Below, one piece after another: positions 1 through 8,577 of a stretch of 64,000 nt of DNA. The stretch spans positions 310,001 through 374,000 of the forward strand of contig NZ_JAJTWT010000004.1 of the NCBI RefSeq assembly GCF_021353235.1. Direction: 5' to 3'. The stretch comes from Pelomonas caseinilytica. GTDB lineage: Bacteria; Pseudomonadota; Gammaproteobacteria; Burkholderiales; Burkholderiaceae_C. The translations under genes were made by a program, and so were the position numbers. Below the pieces are notes generated by a model that saw only the letters and a list, made by a program, of their open reading frames with translations, did no database searches and was not told the origin of the DNA. How positions within the stretch are numbered: position 1 is the first letter of the stretch; the number at the start of each line of letters is the position of its first letter.

Positions 1-2
1 CC

Positions 3-731
3 GCGCTGGCCAACGTCATGAAGGACGTGGGCTTCGACGGCCTGGACGTGGACTTCGAGATCGAGGGCCTGGACGCCTATGCCGGCGCCGTGAAGGCCAT
101 GCGCAAGGCGGTCGACCTGGCCGGCGGCGGGCGCATCCTCACGGTGGCCGCCTGGTCCACCGGCGCGGACTGCACCGGCGCCACGCAGAACGACCCGCAG
201 TGCGCCGGCGTGGGCGTGAGCTACTGGGGCGGCAAGGCGGGCCTGGAGCGCCAGCTCGTCAGTGCCTACCCGACGCTGGCCGGCGCCTTCAACATCGTCA
301 ACATCATGAGCTACGACGCGCGCTACGAGCACTACGACGGCGTGACCGCGTGGAACCAGTACCGCAAGCTCTTCCCGAGCGGCACCATCGTCTCCATCGG
401 CTTCGAGACGGCCCCCGAAGGCTGGGCCGGCGGCCAACTGGTGGTGAACAACGGCGATGCCCAATGCACCGGCTCGGTCATCCTGCAGAACAGCTACGGC
501 GCCAACGTCAACCAGCCCTATTCGGTGGAGCGCTACCTGAACGCCGTCACCGGCAGCACCCTGGCCAACCGCAACCCGCGTGACGGCGCCATGCTGTGGC
601 AGGCGTTGAAGACGGCCTCCGGCAGTTGCGGCAGCGCGCCGCTGGCCACCCCGGGCAGCATCGGCAGGAAGGCCGCGGGCAGCCTGGGCCTGGTGGACGA
701 CCCCGCGCTGCAGAACGCGCCCTGGAAGTAG
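3..731 (+). CDS. Glycoside hydrolase family 18 (chitinase-like), 3' part only
   Basis: This gene enters from the left edge and its start lies outside the window; the reading frame is open from base 3. The family motif DGxDxDxE is complete as DGLDVDFE (last residue is codon 19 seen here). In GH18 enzymes that glutamate is the proton donor and substrate N-acetyl participates in catalysis. A later MSYD motif and a C-terminal WQALK segment fit the end of the TIM barrel. The family hydrolyses chitin or related GlcNAc polymers, normally outside the cell; a signal peptide cannot be judged because the 5' end is missing. The last ~45 residues are an ordinary short tail with no carbohydrate-binding module. 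An endo-beta-N-acetylglucosaminidase of the same fold is a less likely alternative. Confidence 0.85.
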   Translation, partial: ALANVMKDVGFDGLDVDFEIEGLDAYAGAVKAMRKAVDLAGGGRILTVAAWSTGADCTGATQNDPQCAGVGVSYWGGKAGLERQLVSAYPTLAGAFNIVNIMSYDARYEHYDGVTAWNQYRKLFPSGTIVSIGFETAPEGWAGGQLVVNNGDAQCTGSVILQNSYGANVNQPYSVERYLNAVTGSTLANRNPRDGAMLWQALKTASGSCGSAPLATPGSIGRKAAGSLGLVDDPALQNAPWK

Positions 732-749
732 GCCCACGGCACTCCCCCG

Positions 750-789
750 CACCGCCGCCGTCCCGCCTCCGCGGAAGCCGGCGGCGGTG
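750..789. terminator. GC-rich hairpin after the chitinase gene
   Basis: An 11-bp perfect inverted repeat (750-760 with 779-789, arm CACCGCCGCCG) begins 19 bases after the chitinase stop. It has an 18-base loop and no T-run follows, so it may be a weak or factor-assisted terminator, or only an mRNA 3' stabiliser. Confidence 0.4.
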
Positions 790-906
790 TAACCGAGTTC
801 TCCTGGCCGCCGAGGCCCGAGGGCGCGACGACCGCGCCCGCCACGTGGCAGCAACGTCCCCGCCCCTGCGGGTCCACCCGTCCCTCCGTTAGGGCACAGG
901 CCGGTG

Positions 907-936
907 TTGCCACGTGGCCGGTCGTCCGCCTAAATT
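907..936 (+). promoter_or_regulatory. Candidate sigma-70 promoter of the GH16 gene
   Basis: TTGCCA (907-912) and TAAATT (931-936) are separated by 18 bases and would start transcription near 943, just before the LacI-type operator. The -35 region overlaps a second palindrome, GCCACGTGGC (909-918), which also occurs at 840-849. The rest of 732-1017 shows no gene. Confidence 0.5.
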
Positions 937-948
937 TTCGCCGCGCAC

Positions 949-962
949 TGAAAGCGCTTTCA
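949..962. promoter_or_regulatory. LacI-family operator in front of GH16
   Basis: Perfect 14-bp palindrome TGAAAGCGCTTTCA, of the CG-centred kind typical of LacI-family regulators. The same sequence occurs twice and a half-matching copy once between the adjacent lacI-type gene and the TonB receptor. Its position just downstream of the predicted start point fits repression. Confidence 0.75.
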
Positions 963-1017
963 AGTTGCCGACACAGGCAGCAAGCCCCCCCACCACAGCT
1001 GGAGACACCTCATAAAA

Positions 1018-2430
1018 TTGCTTCCCTCCTTCATCCGGCCCCTGCTGGCCGGCTTGCTGGCCGTCACGGCTGGCCTCGCCCAGGCCCAGGGCTGGCAGCT
1101 CGTCTGGAGCGACGAGTTCGACGGCAGCATCGGCCCCGACTGGGTCTTCGAGACCGGTGCCGGCGGCTGGGGCAACAACGAACTGCAGTACTACCGCCGC
1201 GAGAACGCCACCATCGAGAACAACGCCCTCGTCATCACGGCCAGGCGCGAGGACTTCGGCGGTGCGGCCTACACCTCGGCGCGCATGAAGACCCAGGGGC
1301 TCAAGACCTTCAAGTACGGCCGCATGGAAGCGCGCATGAAGCTGCCGGCCTTCCTGGGTGCCTGGCCGGCGTTCTGGATGCTCGGCGCCAACCTGCCGCA
1401 GGTGGGCTGGCCGGCCTCCGGCGAGATCGACGTGATGGAACACGTCAACGACGAGAACAAGGTCTACGGCACCATCCACTGGCAGGACAACAACGGCCAG
1501 TACGCCCAGTACGGCGGCAACACGGCCGCCACGGTGACGGACTGGCACGTCTACGCCGTCGAGTGGGACCCGAGCGCCATCCGCTGGTACGTGGACGGCA
1601 CCAAGTACCACGAGGCCAACATCGCCGGCGGCATCAACGGCACCGAGGAGTTCCAGAAGGACTTCTTCCTGCTGCTGAACTTCGCCATCGGCGGCAACTG
1701 GCCGGGCTTCAACGTCAACACCGCCGCGCTGCCGGCCAAGATGTATGTCGACTACGTGCGCGTCTATGCACCGGCCGGCAGCGGCGTGGCCACCGTCTAC
1801 CAGGACTGCAACTACGCCGGCTACGCGGCCGCCCTGCCCGAGGGCAGCTACACGCTCGCCCAACTGCAGGCCCGCGGCGTGCGGGACAACGACCTGTCGT
1901 CGCTGCGCGTCGCCGCCGGCTACCAGGTGCAGCTCTTCGACGGCGACAACTTCAGCGGCGCCAGCGTCGTGCGCACGGCCGACACCGGCTGCCTGGTCGA
2001 CCAGGCCTTCAACGACCGGGCCACGTCCATCGTCGTCTCCAAGGCCGCGCCGGCCTGGTCGCAGCAGGTCGAGGCCGAGTCCTTCAGCGCCCAGGCCGGC
2101 GTGCAGACCGAGGCCTGCACCGAGGGCGGGCTGAACGTCGGGTGGATCGATACCGGTGACTGGATGGCCTACAACGCCATCAGTTTTCCCACCAGCGGCG
2201 CCTACCGCGTGGAGTACCGGGTGGCGAGCGTGGGCGGCGGCACCCTGTCGCTCGACCTGAACGCGGGCAGCATCCCGCTCGGCCAGCTCGGCGTGCCCGC
2301 CACGGGCGGCTGGCAGAACTGGACCACCATCTCGCACACGGTCAACATCAACGCGGGCACCTACAACGTCGGCGTGTTCGCCCAGCAGGGCGGGTGGAAT
2401 CTGAACTGGATCAAGTTCACCAAGCTGTGA
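1018..2430 (+). CDS. Secreted GH16 beta-glucanase with beta/gamma-crystallin and CBM6 domains
   Basis: Predicted endo-beta-1,3(4)-glucanase (laminarinase-like), 470 residues. A TTG start is used: GGAGACA lies about 11 bases upstream and the first 24 residues form a signal peptide ending AQAQ. The GH16 catalytic signature EIDVME is complete (E136, D138, E141). After the catalytic domain (about 25-255) comes a beta/gamma-crystallin-like segment (about 257-340) with two calcium-binding motifs of the type (N/D)(N/D)xx(S/T)S, seen as DNDLSS and NDRATS. A C-terminal CBM6-type beta-sandwich (about 348-470) contains QVEAESF and WIDTGDWMAY. The gene has its own promoter and a LacI-type operator, and heads the locus with the regulator and a TonB receptor. 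Exact substrate (laminarin, lichenan or agar-like) cannot be read from sequence; the EIDVME form favours beta-1,3-glucan. Confidence 0.88.
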   Translation: MLPSFIRPLLAGLLAVTAGLAQAQGWQLVWSDEFDGSIGPDWVFETGAGGWGNNELQYYRRENATIENNALVITARREDFGGAAYTSARMKTQGLKTFKYGRMEARMKLPAFLGAWPAFWMLGANLPQVGWPASGEIDVMEHVNDENKVYGTIHWQDNNGQYAQYGGNTAATVTDWHVYAVEWDPSAIRWYVDGTKYHEANIAGGINGTEEFQKDFFLLLNFAIGGNWPGFNVNTAALPAKMYVDYVRVYAPAGSGVATVYQDCNYAGYAAALPEGSYTLAQLQARGVRDNDLSSLRVAAGYQVQLFDGDNFSGASVVRTADTGCLVDQAFNDRATSIVVSKAAPAWSQQVEAESFSAQAGVQTEACTEGGLNVGWIDTGDWMAYNAISFPTSGAYRVEYRVASVGGGTLSLDLNAGSIPLGQLGVPATGGWQNWTTISHTVNINAGTYNVGVFAQQGGWNLNWIKFTKL

Positions 2431-2434
2431 ACGA

Positions 2435-2512
2435 CAAGCCCACCACAGAGTCACGGAGGCACAGAGAAAACACGGAGAACCTTCTCTCCGTGTCTCCGTG
2501 CCTCCGTGGTTG
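2435..2512. repeat. Intergenic CACAGAG-octamer hairpin, copy A
   Basis: Left arm (2441-2479) and right arm (2482-2512) are built of CACAGAG/CACGGAG units and pair imperfectly around a 2-base loop. It starts about 5 bases after the GH16 stop. It belongs to the same family as the elements near 9309, 21055, 22306 and 35969. Its flank ACAAGCCCACC resembles the AACAAAGCC end of the other copies, which sets its orientation. Confidence 0.75.
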
Positions 2513-2584
2513 CATTTGCGCCTGCGCTGCATGCGGCCGGATCGTGACACCCCGCCTCGGGCCCGCCCCTACACTCGGGCACCG

Positions 2585-3634
2585 ATGAAAGACAAGACGC
2601 CACCTGCCAAGAAAGCGCTGCCGACGCGACCGGACGGCGTCGTCACGCTGGAACAGGTGGCCGAGGCCGCCGGCGTCTCGCCAAGCACCGTCTCACGCAT
2701 CCTCAACGGCACCGCCGCCGTCAGCCAGGCCAAGAAGGACGCCGTGCAGGCCGCCATCCAGGCGCTGGGCTTCCGGCCCAACCCGGTGGCACGCGGCCTG
2801 GCAGGTGGGCGCACTCTGTCCGTCGGCGTCGTCACGCAGATCATCTCCAGCCCCTTCTACGGCGAGGCCCTGCTCGGCATCGAGCGCGAGCTCGAGCAGG
2901 CCGGCTACGTGCCCCTCTTCGTCTCGGGCAACTGGCACGAGGAGGACGAGCGCAAGGCCATCGAGACCCTGCTGTCGCGGCGCGTGGACGGCATCATCGT
3001 GCTCGCCGGCCGGCTGGCCGACGAGGCCCTGCTGAGCCTCACCGCCGGGCTGCCCACCGTCGTCGTCGGCCGCCAGCTCGAAGGGCCCCAGCTCTACAGC
3101 TTCAGCTTCGACAACCGCGCCGGTGCGCGCGCGGCCACGCAGCACCTCATCGACCAGGGCCACCGGCGCATCGCCTTCATCGCCGGCGACCTCATCCATG
3201 ACGACGCCGTCGAGCGGCAGAACGGCTACCTCGACGCGCTGGCGGCCGCCGGCATTGCCATGGACGCCAATCTCATCGTGCAGAGCGACTTCACCGAGGC
3301 CGGCGGCATGCTGGCCGTGAGCCGCCTGCTGGAGCGCGACGCCCACTTCACGGCCCTGTTCGCCTCCAACGACCAGATGGCCATCGGCGCCTGCCTCGGC
3401 CTGCACCGCCGCAACCTGCGCGTGCCCGACGACGTCTCCCTCGTCGGCTTCGACGACCTCATCATGGCGCGCTATTCCATGCCCCCGCTGACCACCGTGC
3501 GCCAGTCGGTCTACGAGATCGGCAGCGAGGCGGCCACGGCCATGCTCGGCCTGCTGCGCGGCACCACGCCCAAGGTGGAACTGCCCCAGCCCGAGTTGGT
3601 GGTGCGCGAGAGCACCCGGCGCATGCAGCGCTGA
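2585..3634 (+). CDS. LacI-family transcriptional regulator of the beta-glucan locus
   Basis: 349 residues. The N-terminal helix-turn-helix (about 19-45) reads VTLEQVAEAAGVSPSTVSRILNG, the LacI-family signature, followed by a hinge (NPVARGLAGGRT) and a periplasmic-binding-protein-like effector domain with VGVV, FDNRAGA and VSLVGFDD blocks. I chose ATG 2585, which starts just ahead of a normal LacI N-terminus. A longer frame to 2498 would run through the repeat element and is unlikely. Its presumed targets are the TGAAAGCGCTTTCA palindromes in front of the GH16 and TonB-receptor genes. None lies in front of its own gene, so autoregulation is not evident. The inducer is probably a glucose-containing oligosaccharide from the GH16 reaction (inference). 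Confidence 0.9.
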   Translation: MKDKTPPAKKALPTRPDGVVTLEQVAEAAGVSPSTVSRILNGTAAVSQAKKDAVQAAIQALGFRPNPVARGLAGGRTLSVGVVTQIISSPFYGEALLGIERELEQAGYVPLFVSGNWHEEDERKAIETLLSRRVDGIIVLAGRLADEALLSLTAGLPTVVVGRQLEGPQLYSFSFDNRAGARAATQHLIDQGHRRIAFIAGDLIHDDAVERQNGYLDALAAAGIAMDANLIVQSDFTEAGGMLAVSRLLERDAHFTALFASNDQMAIGACLGLHRRNLRVPDDVSLVGFDDLIMARYSMPPLTTVRQSVYEIGSEAATAMLGLLRGTTPKVELPQPELVVRESTRRMQR

Positions 3635-3706
3635 CGGCACGCCGTCCGCTGTTGCCCGCCTCGGGTAAACCATGTGGCCGCCATCCGGCGCAGCGCTGCA
3701 TGATGA

Positions 3707-3724
3707 ACTGAAAGCGCTTTCAGT
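3707..3724. promoter_or_regulatory. LacI-family operator, distal copy
   Basis: 18-bp perfect palindrome ACTGAAAGCGCTTTCAGT in the 347-base gap (3635-3981) between the regulator and the TonB receptor. It lies about 190 bases upstream of the proximal pair, a spacing that would permit looping. No gene is seen elsewhere in the gap. Confidence 0.75.
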
Positions 3725-3894
3725 CGCTTCACGGTTTCGTCGCTTTTCAACCCCGATCGACCCCCGGACGCTCAAAACGCGGTTCCGCCCCCAGGAGCGC
3801 GATCCGCCCCGCGTCGCCGGAGGACATCCGGGTACGGCATCTCCTTGATGGCCACGCGTTGCCTTAACGCCGCAACCAAGGGTGATGCCTAGGT

Positions 3895-3934
3895 TGAAAG
3901 CGCTGCCAATACCGTATTCTTGAAAGCGCTTTCA
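3895..3934. promoter_or_regulatory. Proximal LacI-type operator pair and promoter of the TonB receptor
   Basis: A half-conserved site TGAAAGCGCTGCCA (3895-3908) and a perfect TGAAAGCGCTTTCA (3921-3934) lie 26 bases apart centre to centre, with TATTCT (3915-3920) between them as a possible -10. A TTGAAA at 3894-3899 could be the -35, though the 15-base spacing is short. Binding at either site would cover the promoter. Confidence 0.65.
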
Positions 3935-3981
3935 GCCCATCCAGGGCGCCACGACAAGATCACAACTCTGGAGACACGTGA

Positions 3982-6930
3982 ATGAGACAGCCTAGCCCTG
4001 CCCTTCGCCTCACCCGCCTGGCCGCCGCCAGCAGCCTGCTGTTCGCGGGCGCTGCAGCCCAGGCGCAAACCGCTGCCGCGCCGGCCACGGCCGCCAGCGC
4101 GCCGCAAAGCCAGCAGCTCGAAACCGTCGTCGTGACCGGCATCCGCCGCAGCCTCGAGACCTCGGTCAACCTCAAGCGCTCGGCCTCCGGCCTGGTGGAC
4201 GGCATCGTCGCGGAGGACATCGGCAAGTTCCCCGACACCAACCTGGCCGAAGCCATGTCGCGCATCAGCGGCGTGTCCATCGACCGCGCCAACGGCGAAG
4301 GCACCAAGGTCACCGTGCGCGGCATGGGCCCGGACTTCAACCTGGTGCTGCTCAACGGCCGCCAGATGCCGGGCTCCAACGTGGACGGCAGCGCACCCAG
4401 CTCGCGCTCCTTCGACTTCTCCAACCTCGCAGCCGAAGGCGTGTCGGCCCTGGAGGTCTACAAGACCAGCCGCGCCGGCAGCCCCACCGGCGGCATGGGC
4501 GCCACCATCAACATCCGCACGCCCCGGCCCTTCGACAGCAAGGAGACCATCGCCAGCGTCGGCGTCAAGCTCGTCAAGGACCAGTCGGCCCAGCGCCTGC
4601 CCGACCCCGAGAAGGGCAAGAACGTCACGCCCGAGCTGTCGGGCATCTACAGCACCCAGCTCGCCGACGGCAAGTTCGGCATCGCCCTCATCGGCAGCTA
4701 CCAGGAGCGCGACTCCGGCTACAACCAGGCCAACGTCAGCAGCGGCTGGCACACCTTCAAGGGCAGCGACAGCGGCTGGGGCCCGCTGCCCAACCCGGCC
4801 CCCGAGGTCAAGAACCGGCCCGGCGCGACCGACATCTACAGCGTGCCCCAGAACATGAACTACTCGTTCACGGGCATCCACCGCGAGCGGCTCAACGGCC
4901 AGCTCGTGCTGCAGTTCCGCCCGGTGAAGGAACTGGTGGGCACGCTGGACTACACGATGTCCGAGCAGAAGTTCCGTCAGACCCGCAACGACATCTCGGC
5001 CTGGTTCAACTTCGGCGGCCAGTTCGGCGAATACAGCCCGGGCCCGATCTCCTCGCCCATCATCTACGGCGAGCACATGACGAACTCCGACGTCGCCATG
5101 GGCGCGTCGCGCATCCGCACCAAGAACAAGAACCAGTCGCTCGGCCTGAACCTGAAGTGGAAGGCCACCGACGCGCTGAACTTCGACCTCGACGCCCACC
5201 ACTCCACGGCCACCTCCGGCGCCGCAGACCCGCTGGGCACCAGCGTCACCATGGGCACCGCCTCGCTCAACCGCGGCGACACCTTCGTCGACTTCAGCAA
5301 CAAGTTCCCCGTGCTGAGCATCGCCAACGCGCCGCTCAACCCCGCGCTGCAGGAGCTGCAGGGCTCGGTGTTCGGCAACAGCTACCAGCGCAACCAGGTG
5401 GACCAGGTGCAGGCCCGGGGCAACTGGAAGATCGACGCCGACAGCAACCTGGACTTCGGCCTGTCGCTCACCAACGTCAAGAACCGCTCCGCCTTCGCCA
5501 ACGTGCAGCGCGACACCTGGGGCGGCGGCGCCGCGGGCGGCCCCGCCGCCATGCCCGACGACATCTGGCATGCCGACTCCGTCAGCAAGTACTTCAGCCG
5601 CATCCCGGGCTCCAACGACCCGCGCCTGTACAACCAGATGTTCGTCTTCAACTTCGACGACCTGCGCAACGCCGCCATCAAGGCGCTGGGCTCGGACGCG
5701 CTGCTGAAGGCCTCCTTCGACTTCAAGGACGACTACCGCACGACGGAGAAGTCGCAGGCCCTCTTCGCCCAGTACAACACCGGCTGGGAGTGGGGCGTGC
5801 CCTTCGAGGCCGCCCTGGGCGCCCGCTACGAGCGCACCAAGGTCAACTCGCCGAGCGTCGAGTCCATCCCGACGACCGTGCGCTGGGTCTCCGCCAACGA
5901 GCTGCCCATCACCTTCAACGGCACGCGCAGCGCCTCCCGCTCGGGCAAGTACGGCTACTTCCTGCCCTCGCTGGACATCGCCGCCGACGTGACGCCCGAC
6001 ACCAAGCTGCGCCTGAGCTACGGCCAGACCATCGGCCGGCCCGGCTGGTCAGCCATCCAGGGCGGCCAGACGCTCAATGGCCTGGCCCGCATCAACGGCG
6101 GCGAAGGCTCCGTCGGCAACCCCGACCTGAAGCCGCTGAAGTCGCGCAACATCGACTTCTCCGCCGAGCACTACTACAGCAAGGGCAGCTACATCTCGGC
6201 GAGCTACTTCCACAAGTCGATCACCAACTACATCGAGTCCGTCATCGCCAACGCGACGCCCTTCGACCTGCACACGCCGGTGGGCGGCACGATGTACAAC
6301 CAGGCCATCAGCGCCGGCGGCTGCGCGCTGACCGACTCCGGCTGCATCCGCGACTACATCTTTGCCAACTTCCCCAACGCGCCGGGCGTGGACGTGGCCA
6401 ACAAGGTGATCACCGCGCAGGCCTCCGACCCCGCCCTCGTGTTCAAGCTCGCCACCCAGGCCAACAGCAGCCGCAAGGCCAGCCTCAACGGCATCGAGCT
6501 GAATGCGCAGCACACCTTCAGCAACGGCTTCGGCGCCTCGGTCAACTACACCCGCGTGCGTTCCGGCCTGGCCTTCAAGGACGGCCTCGTCGGTGCGCAG
6601 TTCGCCCTCGTCGGCCTGGGCGACTCGGGCAACGTCGTCGGCTTCTACGAGGACGCGACCTACAGCGCCCGCGTGGCCTACAACTGGCGTGGCAAGTACC
6701 TGGCCGCCAACTACGGCGGCACGGACGGCGCCCAGCCGCTGTACGTGGAACCCTATGGCCAGGTCGACATCAGCCTGGGCTACAACTTCAACAAGAACCT
6801 GACCTTCCAACTCGAGGCCATCAACCTGACCGACGAGTACACCCGCACCCACATGCGGACGGAGAATCAGATCGGCTCGGTCACCCAGCTCGGCCGCCGC
6901 GTCATGATCGGCGCGCGCTACAAGTTCTGA
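3982..6930 (+). CDS. TonB-dependent outer-membrane receptor (beta-glucan locus)
   Basis: 982 residues, the usual size of large carbohydrate-type receptors found in Caulobacter and Xanthomonas relatives. The signal peptide ends near AAAQAQT (about residue 29). A TonB-box-like ETVVVTGIRR segment follows, then the plug domain with DIGKFPDTNLAEAMSRISGV and VRGMGPDFN. The remainder is a 22-strand barrel pattern ending in an aromatic residue (RYKF), as required for outer-membrane insertion. ATG 3982 is preceded by CTGGAGACACGTGA, which serves as ribosome-binding site. Two LacI-type operators sit directly upstream. It probably imports the oligosaccharides released by the GH16 enzyme. The ligand itself cannot be read from the sequence, and a siderophore role is unlikely given the neighbours. 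Confidence 0.9.
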   Translation: MRQPSPALRLTRLAAASSLLFAGAAAQAQTAAAPATAASAPQSQQLETVVVTGIRRSLETSVNLKRSASGLVDGIVAEDIGKFPDTNLAEAMSRISGVSIDRANGEGTKVTVRGMGPDFNLVLLNGRQMPGSNVDGSAPSSRSFDFSNLAAEGVSALEVYKTSRAGSPTGGMGATINIRTPRPFDSKETIASVGVKLVKDQSAQRLPDPEKGKNVTPELSGIYSTQLADGKFGIALIGSYQERDSGYNQANVSSGWHTFKGSDSGWGPLPNPAPEVKNRPGATDIYSVPQNMNYSFTGIHRERLNGQLVLQFRPVKELVGTLDYTMSEQKFRQTRNDISAWFNFGGQFGEYSPGPISSPIIYGEHMTNSDVAMGASRIRTKNKNQSLGLNLKWKATDALNFDLDAHHSTATSGAADPLGTSVTMGTASLNRGDTFVDFSNKFPVLSIANAPLNPALQELQGSVFGNSYQRNQVDQVQARGNWKIDADSNLDFGLSLTNVKNRSAFANVQRDTWGGGAAGGPAAMPDDIWHADSVSKYFSRIPGSNDPRLYNQMFVFNFDDLRNAAIKALGSDALLKASFDFKDDYRTTEKSQALFAQYNTGWEWGVPFEAALGARYERTKVNSPSVESIPTTVRWVSANELPITFNGTRSASRSGKYGYFLPSLDIAADVTPDTKLRLSYGQTIGRPGWSAIQGGQTLNGLARINGGEGSVGNPDLKPLKSRNIDFSAEHYYSKGSYISASYFHKSITNYIESVIANATPFDLHTPVGGTMYNQAISAGGCALTDSGCIRDYIFANFPNAPGVDVANKVITAQASDPALVFKLATQANSSRKASLNGIELNAQHTFSNGFGASVNYTRVRSGLAFKDGLVGAQFALVGLGDSGNVVGFYEDATYSARVAYNWRGKYLAANYGGTDGAQPLYVEPYGQVDISLGYNFNKNLTFQLEAINLTDEYTRTHMRTENQIGSVTQLGRRVMIGARYKF

Positions 6931-6998
6931 GGCTGGGTCACAGTCTGGTTCGGCGGCGCTTGCTCTCTGGGGTGCCGCCCTTGTTCGCCACTTGGCGA

Positions 6999-7020
6999 GG
7001 CCGCGCAAGCGGCCCTTTTT
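6999..7020 (+). terminator. Rho-independent terminator after the TonB receptor
   Basis: Stem GGCCGC/GCGGCC with GCAA loop followed by CTTTTTG. It separates the receptor from the halogenase cluster, which begins 19 bases later, so the cluster probably depends on read-through or a promoter inside the receptor gene. Confidence 0.8.
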
Positions 7021-7038
7021 GTTTCCGGGAAGAGGATC

Positions 7039-8577
7039 GTGGAAGACAGGCTGGGTGAAGTGGTCGTGCTCGGCGGTGGCTCAGCCGGCTGGCTGGTGGC
7101 CGCCCTGCTGGCCGCCGTGCACGGCGGCCCGCAGGGCGGCCTGAAGGTCACCCTGGTCGAGTCCACCGAGGCCCCGCCCATCGGCGTCGGCGAAGGCACC
7201 TGGCCGTCGATGCGCGACACCCTGCGCCGCATCGGCCTGTCGGAGGCCGACTTCGTGCGCCGCTGCCACGTGTCCTTCAAGCAGGGGTCGCGCTTCGAGG
7301 GCTGGATGCGCGGCGAGGCCGGCAGCGCGGGAGACCGCTACGACCACCCCTTCATGCTGCCCGTCGGCCACGGCGACGTCGACGTCGTGCCGGCCTGGCT
7401 GGCCGACCCCGCCGGCCGCCCCTTCGCCCACCTGGCCAGCCCCTCCCCGCAGTTGATCGACGCCGGCCGCGCGCCCAAGCAGCCGCAGACACCCGAGTTC
7501 GCCGCCGTCGCCAACTACGCCTATCACTTCGACGCCGGCCTCTTCGGCCAGGCCCTGCGCGAGCACGCGGTGTCGCGCCTGGGGGTGCGCCACGTCGTCG
7601 ACCATGTCGATGCGGTGCTGGCCCGCGACGACGGCGACATCGCCGCCCTGCAGACGCGCGGTCATGGCCGGCTGGAGGCCGACCTCTTCGTCGACTGCTC
7701 CGGCCTCGCGGCCCGGCTGATCGGCCAGCATTTCGGCGTGCCGCTCAGGAGCGAGCGCGAGGTCCTCTTCAACGACGCCGCGCTGGCGGTGCAGGTGCCC
7801 TACGCGGCGCCCGACGCGCCGCTGGCCTCCTGCACCATCGCCACGGCCTGGGCCAAGGGCTGGATCTGGGACATCGGCCTGCCCATGCGCCGCGGCGTCG
7901 GCGCCGTCTACTCGCGCGCCCACGCCAGCGACGACGAGGCCCAGGCCGCCCTGGCGGCCTATCTCGACGCCACCGGCGCGCCGACCGAGCGCCCGGCGCC
8001 GCGCGCCATCCGCTTCGACCCCGGCTACCGCGAGCGGTTCTGGGTGCGCAACTGCGTGGCCATCGGCCTGTCCTCCGGCTTCATCGAGCCCCTGGAGGCC
8101 TCGGCCCTGGCCCTCGTCGAGCTGTCCGCCTCGCGGCTGTGCGACGAGCTGCCCATGACGCGCTCATCCATGGACACCGTCGCCCGCCGCTTCAACGACG
8201 ACTTCGGCTACCGCTGGTCCCGCGTCATCGACTTCCTGAAGCTGCACTACGCCCTGAGCCGCCGCGACGACAGCGACTACTGGCGCGCCCACCGCGACCC
8301 CGCCACCTGGCCCGTGCGGCTGCGCGAGCTGCTGCCGATGTGGAAGCTGCGCCCGCCCGCGCGGCACGACTTCGGCCGCATCGACGAGGTTTTCCCGGCG
8401 GCCAGCTATCAATACGTCCTCTACGGCATGGGTTTCCGCCCAGAGCCTGCCAACGCGTCTGCGCACACACTGGAGGCCGGCCGGGCCTGCTTCGACGAGG
8501 CCGCCCGCCAGGCCCGGCGCCTCGTGCCGGGGTTGCCCGGGCACCGCGCCCTCATCGACCACATCCTGCACCCATGA
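7039..8577 (+). CDS. Tryptophan-halogenase-family flavoprotein, first copy
   Basis: 512 residues of the Trp_halogenase family (FADH2-dependent). The dinucleotide-binding motif is VVLGGGSAGW at the N-terminus. The lysine of the active site is present as K81 in SFKQGSRFEGW, and GFIEPLE (347-353) is intact. The family's WxWxIP motif reads WIWDIG (275-280), so the proline is replaced by glycine. GTG 7039 is the start, with AGAGGA only 2 bases away. The enzyme has no signal peptide and should be cytoplasmic. It overlaps the next gene by ATGA. Such halogenase-like genes recur beside TonB receptors in Proteobacteria, and the natural substrate of this group is not known to me. Halogenation is therefore family knowledge and not shown here. 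Confidence 0.85.
   Translation: MEDRLGEVVVLGGGSAGWLVAALLAAVHGGPQGGLKVTLVESTEAPPIGVGEGTWPSMRDTLRRIGLSEADFVRRCHVSFKQGSRFEGWMRGEAGSAGDRYDHPFMLPVGHGDVDVVPAWLADPAGRPFAHLASPSPQLIDAGRAPKQPQTPEFAAVANYAYHFDAGLFGQALREHAVSRLGVRHVVDHVDAVLARDDGDIAALQTRGHGRLEADLFVDCSGLAARLIGQHFGVPLRSEREVLFNDAALAVQVPYAAPDAPLASCTIATAWAKGWIWDIGLPMRRGVGAVYSRAHASDDEAQAALAAYLDATGAPTERPAPRAIRFDPGYRERFWVRNCVAIGLSSGFIEPLEASALALVELSASRLCDELPMTRSSMDTVARRFNDDFGYRWSRVIDFLKLHYALSRRDDSDYWRAHRDPATWPVRLRELLPMWKLRPPARHDFGRIDEVFPAASYQYVLYGMGFRPEPANASAHTLEAGRACFDEAARQARRLVPGLPGHRALIDHILHP

Noticed and set aside
889-2550. A 553-codon minus-strand frame over GH16
   Set aside because: Antisense shadow. Its N-terminal part is simply the translation of the intergenic hairpin element.
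2498-2584. Upstream extension of the LacI gene
   Set aside because: It would translate the hairpin element, and LacI proteins start just before the helix-turn-helix, as ATG 2585 does.
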